NCBI GenBank assembly: GCA_024234855.1
Contig: JACKNN010000002.1
Location: 62,001 to 126,000, forward strand
Direction of reading: 5' to 3'
DNA length: 64,000 bases
From: Pseudomonadales bacterium
Lineage (GTDB): Bacteria; Pseudomonadota; Gammaproteobacteria; Pseudomonadales; Halieaceae
The first letter of the stretch is position 1, and each line of letters opens with the position of its first letter. Shown here in pieces: positions 45,417 to 53,394 of the stretch. The notes under the pieces were generated by a model, which had not been told where the DNA came from, did not search any database, and worked only from the letters and a program-made list of their open reading frames with translations. Position numbers and translations under genes: made by a program.

Positions 45417-47018
45417 TTACGACTGTGCCACCGCAGCCGGCTTCTGCGGCAGTATATCGAGCAGGTTGGACAGCGTGTGCTCCGCGAAGCCCGCGCCGGC
45501 CTCGGCGTAGTAGTTGAATACGACGTCGGCGCCGGCGGCTTTCATGGCTTTCTTTTCATCCTCGTGCTTGGCGACCGCCGCGACTTTTCCGGTGTAGCCC
45601 GACAGGCGAAGCTGGCGCACCGCGTCGATCATTTCCGACAGGGAGGGCATGGTGAACATCACCAGCTTGTAGCGGGTGGTCTGTACGCCCTCCCAGAAAT
45701 CCGCGTCCTCGGCGTCGCCGTATATGACCTTGCGCCCCGCCGCCGTGTGCTGTGGCATTTTTGACTTGTCGGTATCGACTCCGCAGACGCGCAGGTTGTA
45801 CTGGGACTCCACCGTGTCATACGCGCCGGAGCCGACCCGTCCCATGCCGATAATAAGTACATCGACGTCGCGTGCCGGGCACTGTGGGTCGTCCTCCGTG
45901 GCCAGGTCGGTCTCGAAGCGCTTCAGGGTGTCCCTGAACCTGCCGTAGAGGGTATGTGAGCGACCGTTGACCAGGGTGGAAAGGACGAACGAGATAGAGA
46001 CCGTAATCGCCAGTGTCGCCACCCAACTGGGCGGCAGCCAGCCCAGTTTCAGGCCCAGGGCGGCAATGATCAGGCCGAACTCGCTGTACTGGGTGAGCGC
46101 CATTCCCGCCAGCAGGGCGGTTCGGGCTCGCATGCGGTAGCGCGACAACAGGAAGAAAAAGACGGCACCCTTCACCGGCAGCAGCAGGCACAGCACCAGG
46201 GCGATACCCAGCATTTCGGCCGAGGGCGTCGATGACAGGCCTATATTGAGAAAGAAACCGATCAGGAAAATATCCTTGAAACTGATCATGGACTTGGCGA
46301 GTTCCGCCGCTTTCCTGTCGCCGCTGATCAGCATGCCGAAGACCAGTGCGCCGAGGTCCGCCTTGACCCCGACGGACTCGAACAGCGAACTGCCGGCGAA
46401 GGTGAGAATAATGCCGGCCAGTATCAGCACCTCGTCGTGGCCACTGGCGCGCAACAGGTAGCTGAACAGCGGGCGGGCAAAGAACAGCAGCGGTAGCAGC
46501 AGCGCCCAGGGGGTGGGGACTTTCCCCATGGAGATGGTCAGGAACAGTACCGCGACAATGTCCTGGACGATCAGTATGCCCACGGCGACCTGGCCGTGGC
46601 GGACCCTGAATTCGCCGCGATCTTCCAGAATGGCCACGGCACATACGGTCGAACTGAAGCTCAGGGCGAAGGCCACCAGCGCCGCCTGTTGCAATGTGAT
46701 ATCCGATACCAGCGGCAAGCCCAGCGTGCCTACAAATAGCAGCAGGCAAAAGGAGATAAACCCGAAGGAGAGCGTGTGCTCGATGGTGGCGCGGTAGATT
46801 TCGGGCCGCAGCAGGCTCTTTATATCGAGCTTCAGGCCAATAATGAACAGCATCATCGAGATACCGGCGTTGGCGATCAGCTCTATGCCGGCGGAGGATT
46901 GAAAGCCCGCGATACCCAGGCCGAAGCCCGCCACCAGGTAGCCCACCATGGGGGGCTGGCCGATCTGGCGCGCCGTGAAGCCGCAGGCGAACGCCGCCAG
47001 AATTATCAAACTATCCAT
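45417..47018 (-). CDS. CPA2 monovalent cation:proton antiporter with TrkA-N domain (KefB/C type)
   Basis: 533 residues: about 12 membrane helices (1-370) followed by a cytoplasmic NAD-binding domain with VDVLIIGMGRVGSGAYD near residue 390. It exchanges K+ or Na+ for H+ across the inner membrane; Kef proteins respond to glutathione adducts or redox. No kefF/G partner is beside it. Its link to the catabolic genes is unclear and may be only positional. Confidence 0.87.
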   Translation of the reverse strand: MDSLIILAAFACGFTARQIGQPPMVGYLVAGFGLGIAGFQSSAGIELIANAGISMMLFIIGLKLDIKSLLRPEIYRATIEHTLSFGFISFCLLLFVGTLGLPLVSDITLQQAALVAFALSFSSTVCAVAILEDRGEFRVRHGQVAVGILIVQDIVAVLFLTISMGKVPTPWALLLPLLFFARPLFSYLLRASGHDEVLILAGIILTFAGSSLFESVGVKADLGALVFGMLISGDRKAAELAKSMISFKDIFLIGFFLNIGLSSTPSAEMLGIALVLCLLLPVKGAVFFFLLSRYRMRARTALLAGMALTQYSEFGLIIAALGLKLGWLPPSWVATLAITVSISFVLSTLVNGRSHTLYGRFRDTLKRFETDLATEDDPQCPARDVDVLIIGMGRVGSGAYDTVESQYNLRVCGVDTDKSKMPQHTAAGRKVIYGDAEDADFWEGVQTTRYKLVMFTMPSLSEMIDAVRQLRLSGYTGKVAAVAKHEDEKKAMKAAGADVVFNYYAEAGAGFAEHTLSNLLDILPQKPAAVAQS

Positions 47019-47082
47019 TGTTGCCCGAACTCACACCCGGCACTGCCGCGATAAACGATTGCCGGGCATAGTCTACCGCTAT

Positions 47083-47682
47083 TCACGCCAGGTGCGACCA
47101 GATAGTGGAACTGAATGGCTGCTCGTGGACCGGGCCATCGGTGCCCCTGGGGTCCAGCGGATGCCGGCTGTCGCAGGTGGGCCACAGGCGGGTGCCCCTG
47201 GCGGTGAGCGTGCGCACCGCTTTACCGTGGCGATACAGCACCGTGTGCCGCACCCGCTCGCCGGGGGCGGTGAGCATGATGAAGTCGGGCTCCATATAGA
47301 CGCCGCTGGCCTCGCCGAGGCGCCGGGCGTTGAACGTGAGGATGCCGGGCCCGCCGGACATGCCGATATTCTGGTAGGCCCCCGGCCCCAGTGGATCGAA
47401 CACCAGCAGGTCGTCCTGCATGGCGCCGGTAAAGGTTTTCGCGCCTGGCTCGCGGCCGCGCAAATGGACATTGGTCAGCCACAGCCGGGCACCGTCGAAA
47501 TCGATGTACACCAGGTTGTCGAACGGGCCGGGGCCGGGGCTGCCGCTGCCGGCAGCTGAGTCGTCCGCCAGCGGTGTGCCGTCGAGGTTATAGAGCTCTA
47601 TATGGTCGTGCCAGGTACCGCGCAGCAGCATCAGGTTGTAACCCACCGATCCAACGGGAAATACCGGCTGCTGTCCGCTCAT
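47083..47682 (-). CDS. Conserved hypothetical beta-rich protein
   Basis: 199 residues, no signal peptide. An opening LLRGTWHDHIELYNLDG is followed by alternating beta strands and ends with RLWPTCDSRHPLD. The strand order recalls single-barrel calycin/DUF3598-type proteins, similar to one half of the 40947 protein, but I cannot name the family. It is divergent from the NYC1-like SDR with operator G between. Confidence 0.5.
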   Translation of the reverse strand: MSGQQPVFPVGSVGYNLMLLRGTWHDHIELYNLDGTPLADDSAAGSGSPGPGPFDNLVYIDFDGARLWLTNVHLRGREPGAKTFTGAMQDDLLVFDPLGPGAYQNIGMSGGPGILTFNARRLGEASGVYMEPDFIMLTAPGERVRHTVLYRHGKAVRTLTARGTRLWPTCDSRHPLDPRGTDGPVHEQPFSSTIWSHLA

Positions 47683-47723
47683 GGGCGCCTCATTTCACAA
47701 ATGGGGTTGATTGTTTGAGTGAT

Positions 47724-47745
47724 AATGATATATCAATAGTACAAA
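47724..47745 (+). promoter_or_regulatory. Predicted GntR-type operator, site G
   Basis: 22-bp element with left half AATGATATA, spacer TCAA and right half TAGTACAAA, in the divergent gap between the 47682 gene and the SDR gene at 47812. It shares its spacer with site B. Confidence 0.6.
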
Positions 47746-47811
47746 AACTGTCAGGCAAACGCAGGCCATTTAAACACAATCTCCCCGGTCGGGAACAACA
47801 GGAGGACACAG

Positions 47812-48618
47812 ATGAAATCAGTGGTGATCACCGGCAGTACACGGGGTATCGGCAGGGGCCTGGCGGAAAACTTCCTGGCCCGGGGCTGCCAGGTAATGAT
47901 CAGTGGGCGCGAGCCGGGACCTGTCGCCGCGGTAGTCGACGAACTTGCCCGCCAGCACGGTGCCGGCAAGGTGGCGGGCCTGGCCTGCGAGATCACCGAG
48001 GGTGGACAGCTGCAGGCGCTGTGGGATGAGGCCGTCAGCCGGTTCGGCCGGGTGGATATCTGGATAAACAACGCCGGGGTGAGTGCCCCGCGCAAGGCCC
48101 TTGCCGAGACCGATGAAACGGTTATCGCCAAAGTGGTGTCAATCAACCTCGGTGGCATTCTGCTGGGCAACGCGGTGGCGCTGCGCGGGATGCAGGGGCA
48201 GGGCGGCGGCCAGATCTGGAATATGGAGGGCTTCGGCAGCGGCGGCCAGGTGCAGCCCGGCATGTGTGTGTACGGCGCCACCAAGTGCGCGGTCAACTAT
48301 ATCAACAAGGCGCTGCAGAAGGAGGTCGGTGGCAGCGGCGTGCAGGTGTGCACCCTCAGCCCGGGCATCGTGGTCACCGACCTGCTCATGGGCGATTACG
48401 ACACCAGTTCCGCCGAGTGGGAGAAGAGCAAGAAGATTTTCAATATCCTGGGCGATACGGTTGCGACCGTGACGCCCTACCTGGTGGACGGCATACTCAG
48501 GACGAACAGGAGCGGCGCCAAAGTGGCCTGGCTGACCACCGGCAAGGCCATGCGCCGGTTTATGACGGCGGGCTTCAACAAGCGGGACCTGTTCAGCGGC
48601 CTGCCGTCGCAGCCATAG
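47812..48618 (+). CDS. SDR oxidoreductase resembling chlorophyll b reductase (NYC1/NOL)
   Basis: 268 residues. Classical SDR: TGSTRGIG (7-14), NNAG (86-89), Ser143, Y154-x3-K158. Beyond generic motifs it follows plant NYC1/NOL as I remember them: GGQIWNMEGFGSGG (plant GGHIFNIDGAGSDG), VYGATKCAV (plant AYGATKRSV), LSPGIVVTDLLM (plant LSPGMVTTDLLM), then KIFNILGD and a TPYLV segment (plant FFINVLAE and EYLVPNI). NYC1/NOL reduce the C7-formyl of chlorophyll b. The C-terminal match is unusual for an SDR and is the main support. Its 3' end overlaps the MFS gene by 26 bases. Confidence 0.65.
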   Translation: MKSVVITGSTRGIGRGLAENFLARGCQVMISGREPGPVAAVVDELARQHGAGKVAGLACEITEGGQLQALWDEAVSRFGRVDIWINNAGVSAPRKALAETDETVIAKVVSINLGGILLGNAVALRGMQGQGGGQIWNMEGFGSGGQVQPGMCVYGATKCAVNYINKALQKEVGGSGVQVCTLSPGIVVTDLLMGDYDTSSAEWEKSKKIFNILGDTVATVTPYLVDGILRTNRSGAKVAWLTTGKAMRRFMTAGFNKRDLFSGLPSQP

Positions 48619-49933
48619 CTGCGCTGGAACCGGCGGGCCTGCCGCGCAGCAGCAGCGCCCACAGCAGCACCGCCGCGGAGATCAGGCCGAAGAAGACGAA
48701 GGGACCGGTTTGCTGCCAGTGATCGAACAGGTAGCCGCCCACCACACTGGCGACCAGGATGCCGATGGCGCCGGTAAGGGTGAACACACCCACCACTGAG
48801 CCGCGCAGGCGATCCGGCGCCTGTTCGGCAATCAGCACGCCGCTGGTAATAATGCAGCCCACCTCGGCCATGCCGATTAATACCAGGCTGGCGATGGCGG
48901 GCAGGCCGAAGGGATCCTGCAGCCAGTAGGTACTGCCGTAGCCTGTTGCCCCCACCAACAGGCTTATCGCCAGGGCGCTCACCCGGTTCATCCGATCCAC
49001 CATCATGCCGAACAGCGGCGCACTCAGCAGGGAGGCCATATAGGAAATGGCCAGGATGCCGCCGCCTTTCTTTATCGCCTCGGCAGAGGTCATGCCGAGC
49101 TCCGAGCTGCCATAGACCGATGCCCACAGGGTAAAGAACGTACCCACCACAGCCAGGTTGCCGCGCGCGACGAAGGACGCCGAGTACGCCAGCGCGATGA
49201 TGGGGCGGCGGCCTTCGGCAATGCCCTCGCGCAGTTGGCGCAGCATCGGGGTCTTGCGGCTGTGGAATGCCTGCCGGCCGCCGCGCAGCCCGAAAAACAT
49301 CACGACCCCGATGGCCAGGGTTACGGTGGCCATGGTGGCGTAGGTGGCAAACGCGGCGCCTTCCGCGTCCATGCCGCCACTTTTGAACATGGCCGGCAGT
49401 TTGAGCAGGAACAGGGCCGCTGTCATAGCGCCCAGGCCGTTCATGATACCGAGGTAGCCGGTGGCCCTGCCGCGGCTGGGGTTGCTCACATAGTCCGCCA
49501 TCAGGGTGATCAGCATGGTGCTGATCGCGGCGATACCGGCAGAGTAGATCACCCGGCCAATGAGCAGGCCGGGAATGTCCCGGGCGAAGCCGTACATGAA
49601 AATGCCCGCCGCGATCAGGACAAAGCCCGCGGCGGTGACCAGGCGGCGCCCGATGCGATCCGACAGGGATCCCCACAGTCCCACCGTGACGATGATGACG
49701 ATTTCGCCCCAGAAATTCAGGTTGCCGCTCACCACCCCCTGGCGGGAGGGATCCAGGTGCAGCACTTCGGCCAGCAGGAAGGGTTGGGTCTGGGGTACGA
49801 AGGTGGCCAGCATGATAGCCATGTAGCAGGCCAGGTAGAAGGTGAGCATGTGACCACTGAATACGTCGCCGTTCAGGTTGAGGCCGAGGAAGCGCCGCGG
49901 GCTCGGCGCCGCAGTAGTGGCATACTCTGTCAT
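48593..49933 (-). CDS. MFS transporter
   Basis: 446 residues with 12 predicted membrane helices. The loop between helices 2 and 3 reads GSLSDRIGRRL, the MFS motif A, and a long cytoplasmic loop follows helix 6. It is convergent with the SDR gene. It could import pathway substrate or export product; direction is not visible. Confidence 0.85.
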   Translation of the reverse strand: MTEYATTAAPSPRRFLGLNLNGDVFSGHMLTFYLACYMAIMLATFVPQTQPFLLAEVLHLDPSRQGVVSGNLNFWGEIVIIVTVGLWGSLSDRIGRRLVTAAGFVLIAAGIFMYGFARDIPGLLIGRVIYSAGIAAISTMLITLMADYVSNPSRGRATGYLGIMNGLGAMTAALFLLKLPAMFKSGGMDAEGAAFATYATMATVTLAIGVVMFFGLRGGRQAFHSRKTPMLRQLREGIAEGRRPIIALAYSASFVARGNLAVVGTFFTLWASVYGSSELGMTSAEAIKKGGGILAISYMASLLSAPLFGMMVDRMNRVSALAISLLVGATGYGSTYWLQDPFGLPAIASLVLIGMAEVGCIITSGVLIAEQAPDRLRGSVVGVFTLTGAIGILVASVVGGYLFDHWQQTGPFVFFGLISAAVLLWALLLRGRPAGSSAAMAATAGR

Positions 49934-50000
49934 GGTTCAGTCCAACTGGTTATTGTCGGGGAGACTACGTTGCCGGGACGCAACCGGATCAACCGGCCGC

Positions 50001-50666
50001 TCAGCCGAACAGGTGTATGCCCAGGGCGGTGTTCAGCAACAGGCCGGCCCAGATGCACCAGACAAAGGGCCTGCAGTTGGCGATGGATCTTTCCATGACA
50101 CGGTTGCCGGTCTCGCTGGCGCCCTTGCTCATCAGCTCGATAAAGGCCGGCAGGAAAGGTTTGAGGTGGATGCGAATGGCGATGCCGCAACTGACCAGGG
50201 CAGCGAATACGACCAGCTTCCAGGCGGCCCAGCCAGCCGCGCTGCCAGGATTGTTGACCAGCACGCTGGTGGCGTAGCTTAGGATCACCAGCACGACAAC
50301 TATCCTGAAGTAGAAATCAATTTTGGACAGGGTGATGGTGACGGGCTTGCCCTCGCTGACAAACAACACCAGCACGACACAGAACCAGTACAGGCATACG
50401 GCCCAGGCCAGTGCCACCGCGCCACCGGAAAGCGGGAGCATGCCCCCCAGCCAGGCCAGGTGCAGGCCCAGGGCAAGTATCAGGGGCATGGCGAATTTTG
50501 GGCCCATGTCACAGGCCAGCATGATCTTCAGGGCCACGTGCCGCGATTCGGCGGAAAGCGCCCGGTTGACCACCTGGCGGCTGGCCAGGAAGGTGCCGAG
50601 GTCGCCGCCCAGCCAATAGACGAAGGCGATGATGTGGGCGAACTTGAGCAGCAGGTATTCGTTCAT
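50001..50666 (-). CDS. Membrane protein, CopD/DUF2269-like
   Basis: 221 residues from ATG 50666 (a longer frame starts in the operator region and is less likely). Five or six helices; the first carries KFAHIIAFVYWLGGDLG, where His and the WLGGDLG loop recall CopD/DUF2269 proteins that may coordinate haem or copper between helices. It is downstream of operator H and divergent from the nitrilase operon. Function unknown. Confidence 0.6.
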   Translation of the reverse strand: MNEYLLLKFAHIIAFVYWLGGDLGTFLASRQVVNRALSAESRHVALKIMLACDMGPKFAMPLILALGLHLAWLGGMLPLSGGAVALAWAVCLYWFCVVLVLFVSEGKPVTITLSKIDFYFRIVVVLVILSYATSVLVNNPGSAAGWAAWKLVVFAALVSCGIAIRIHLKPFLPAFIELMSKGASETGNRVMERSIANCRPFVWCIWAGLLLNTALGIHLFG

Positions 50667-50723
50667 AGTGCAGTACGCCGGCTCCATGGCCTGGCGGTGT
50701 TGCCCGTCCAGGTCAAAAAAACT

Positions 50724-50745
50724 AAAGTTATAGGAATATAACATT
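50724..50745 (-). promoter_or_regulatory. Predicted GntR-type operator, site H
   Basis: On the minus strand the halves are AATGTTATA and TATAACTTT around TTCC; the inner GTTATA-N4-TATAAC is a perfect palindrome (50727-50742). It lies in the divergent gap before the nitrilase/RCCR operon, 17 bases from an FNR-type box. Confidence 0.65.
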
Positions 50746-50761
50746 TGCCGTCCAGCGGCTT

Positions 50762-50775
50762 TTGACTTTTATCAT
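50762..50775. promoter_or_regulatory. FNR-type box before the nitrilase/RCCR operon
   Basis: TTGAC-TTTT-ATCAT, one mismatch from TTGA-N6-TCAA. It is 59 bases upstream of the ATG at 50834 and follows operator H, suggesting dual control. Confidence 0.5.
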
Positions 50776-50833
50776 CTGCGGGCGATCGCGGGCGACTTAA
50801 GCTTGGCCGGCCGACCAGACATTGAGTGGAAGC

Positions 50834-52558
50834 ATGAACACGAATACTACCGGAGTGGCGACTATCCGCGTCGCCGCAGCCCAGTTTCATGTGGGCGCCG
50901 ACATAGAGGCCAACCTCGCTACCTGCCTGCACTGGCTGGATGAGGCCTCTCGCTGCCGCCCGGACCTGGTGGTATTGCCGGAATTCTGCAACCACCTGTC
51001 CTGGTATGCCGACAGGCAGCATTGCATCGACGTCTCCGTCGAACTGGATGGCGCCTTCCTGGCAGCGATCGCCGCCCGGGCCCGGGAGCTCGGCATTCAT
51101 GTGGTGGTCAATTGCACCGTGCGGCGACCCGATGGCAGCGCCACCGGCTCCAGCCTGCTGTACTCCCCGGCCGGGGAGTTGCTTGCCGACAACACCAAGC
51201 AGATTTATATCGGCCACGAAAACGATTTCCTGGAACCGGCATCGGCCGAGGGGCCGGTGGTGCGCACGGCGCTGGGCCGGCTGGGCCTGTACGCCTGCAT
51301 GGACGGCGTCATTAACGAACCCCCCCGCTGCCTCGCGCTCAACGGTGCCCAGGTCATGCTCAACAGCCTGAATTCCTTCGCCACCGATGAGGCTTCCTTG
51401 CATATACCGGTGCGGGCGGCGGAGAACAAGGTGTACGTGGTGGCGGCCAACAAGGTGGGGCCGCTGGTGCCACAGGACATGGTAGAGGGCATCAGTGCCG
51501 CCACCGGCATCCCCGTTGAATTCCTCTGCGGCGCCGGGGAGAGCCAGGTGGTGGCGCCGGATGGCACCGTGCTGGCCAGGGCGTCGCGCGATGTGGCGGA
51601 GTATATCTTCGCCGATATCGAGGTCGCGCGGGCCGATGACAAGCGCCGGCCTGACGGTACCGATATTTTCACCAGCCGCAGGCCGGAGCTCTACCGGGCG
51701 ATTGTCGCCGACCCCTCTGCACAGGTGCTGCCCGCCATGACCGGCGCCGCGGAGCTGGCTGTCGCCGTGGTGCAACTGGCTTCCATCGGCGATCTCGACG
51801 AGGCCTGTGCGCGGGTGGCGGAGGCCGCCGCCGCGGGCGCACAGTTGATTTCCCTGCCGCCGCTGGTGGGCGCTATCAGCGATCCCGGGGCGGCCATCGC
51901 CCGGGGCCGCGACATCATCGCGCGCCTGGCCGCGAGTTGCGGCGCCGCCCGCGTTGCCACGACGGTGCTGCTGCCGGCTGAGGGTTTCCCTTACCAGCAC
52001 TGTGCGGTGTTGATCGATCGCGCCGGGCTGGTCCACCAGCAGGCCCAGGTTCACCCCTCCAGGCGTTTCGCCGCCAGCGCGCCGGGGGAGGGTTTCGCCG
52101 CCGCTGAGCTGCCATTTGGCCGGGTGGCGGTGGTGACCGGTGATGACAGCATCTATCCAGAGACGTTTCGGCTGCTCGCGCTGGCGGGCGTCGAGGTCGC
52201 TGTGGTGCCGCTGTCGCCGCTGGAAGACTGGGAACTGGCCACCGGCCTGCTGGAGCGTTCGGCGGAAAACAGGATCAACCTGCTGGTGGCGCCGGATACG
52301 CTGGCCCACGGCGCGGGCTTTGTGACCTCGTTGCAAACCGAGTTTACCGTGCTCACCGAGTGGAAGGAGCGGCCATTCGACGGCCTGCTGAGCCAGCCCG
52401 AGTGGTATCGGTGTCCGTCACAGGCCGGTGTGTTCCTGCACACGGTTCGCCCTGCCAATGCCGCCCACAAGGTGGTCTCGCGCAACACCGACCTGCTTGC
52501 CGACCGGCCCTGGCGTGTGGCCGGGGCCATCGCCCGCTCATCAAGGAGAATACAATGA
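50834..52558 (+). CDS. Tandem carbon-nitrogen hydrolase (nitrilase superfamily), second domain degenerate
   Basis: 574 residues, twice the usual nitrilase length. The N-domain (about 10-270) keeps the Glu-Lys-Cys triad: LPEFCN, NTKQIYIG and YACMDG. The C-domain (about 305-560) has the same fold pattern, but LPPLVG replaces the Glu motif, QVHPSRRF the Lys motif and VTGDDS the Cys motif, so it is probably inactive and structural. It cleaves an amide, nitrile or carbamoyl bond. It overlaps the RCCR-like gene by four bases, the first gene pair of the operon that runs to 60955. Confidence 0.82.
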   Translation: MNTNTTGVATIRVAAAQFHVGADIEANLATCLHWLDEASRCRPDLVVLPEFCNHLSWYADRQHCIDVSVELDGAFLAAIAARARELGIHVVVNCTVRRPDGSATGSSLLYSPAGELLADNTKQIYIGHENDFLEPASAEGPVVRTALGRLGLYACMDGVINEPPRCLALNGAQVMLNSLNSFATDEASLHIPVRAAENKVYVVAANKVGPLVPQDMVEGISAATGIPVEFLCGAGESQVVAPDGTVLARASRDVAEYIFADIEVARADDKRRPDGTDIFTSRRPELYRAIVADPSAQVLPAMTGAAELAVAVVQLASIGDLDEACARVAEAAAAGAQLISLPPLVGAISDPGAAIARGRDIIARLAASCGAARVATTVLLPAEGFPYQHCAVLIDRAGLVHQQAQVHPSRRFAASAPGEGFAAAELPFGRVAVVTGDDSIYPETFRLLALAGVEVAVVPLSPLEDWELATGLLERSAENRINLLVAPDTLAHGAGFVTSLQTEFTVLTEWKERPFDGLLSQPEWYRCPSQAGVFLHTVRPANAAHKVVSRNTDLLADRPWRVAGAIARSSRRIQ

Positions 52559-53325
52559 CGAATATCCTGCACGGACTGCCCGAGGGCTCACTACCGGCCA
52601 AACTGTATGCGGATACCCTGCAACGGCTGATCGATATCCTGGGTTTACAGGAGGTGACGGCGGCAGACGGCGGGCCCTACCTGCCCCTGGTCAGCCAGTT
52701 GCCAATGGTGCAGGGAGAGGTCGGGGTTGTCCGGGTATTCAGCGGCGGGCCGCTGTTCCGGGTGGTGACCTGTTCCCTGACGGTGCTGCCCATACAACTG
52801 GATTCACACATGTTGTTCGCGTTCACGCCGGGCAGCAGTGCGGTGCCGCACTTCACCCTGGATGCGGTCAAGGCCGGGGAGCACTTTGCCTTTCACCTCG
52901 ACCTGATCCCGCGCCTGGACCTGGGTGCCAACCTGGCCTACATGGACGAGGTATTCAGCCCGCTCACGCCGGCTTACGAGGCGGGCTCCGCTATCGAGGG
53001 GCTCAGCAAGGCCCACCTGTCGCCGCGCCAGCACGCGATCATGTCTCCCTGGATGCTGGCCAACCGGGCATCGGAAGAGGCGTTCGCCGCCATCGAAACC
53101 GCGGTGCAGGCCTACCAGCAGCACTGGTTCCAGCTGCTGGAGCAGGGGGTGTCCCCGGCTGCGCTGGAGGGGGTTACCGCAGGCGATCTGGCGGCGCGCA
53201 ACCTGCGCAACAAGCGCATTATTTTTGATCCCGATGTCGATCCGGTTTGGCAGCGTATCACCGCGATGATCGGGCCCGAGGCGGTCGCGGCCCAGCGGGC
53301 CCTGTTGATCGGCGAAGACGAATAG
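52555..53325 (+). CDS. RCCR/bilin-reductase-like protein, copy 2
   Basis: 256 residues. It has the same signature as the 44427 protein: PHFTLDAV (98-105), HLDLIPRLDLGANLAYMDEV (114-133) and a C-terminal IFDPDVDPVW (223-232) before a helix. The plant PNFVFE Glu is replaced by Asp103. The helical part (150-195) has a long SPRQHAIMSPWM segment not seen in copy 1. It is translationally coupled to the nitrilase, so it probably reduces an open-chain tetrapyrrole before amide or side-chain removal. The family call rests on by-eye matching. Confidence 0.62.
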   Translation: MTNILHGLPEGSLPAKLYADTLQRLIDILGLQEVTAADGGPYLPLVSQLPMVQGEVGVVRVFSGGPLFRVVTCSLTVLPIQLDSHMLFAFTPGSSAVPHFTLDAVKAGEHFAFHLDLIPRLDLGANLAYMDEVFSPLTPAYEAGSAIEGLSKAHLSPRQHAIMSPWMLANRASEEAFAAIETAVQAYQQHWFQLLEQGVSPAALEGVTAGDLAARNLRNKRIIFDPDVDPVWQRITAMIGPEAVAAQRALLIGEDE

Positions 53326-53394
53326 CCTGTGGCGACGCCGCGGCGTGAATTGAACACCCCCCGGGGCAGCAGCAAAATTGCAGAGGATCACACC

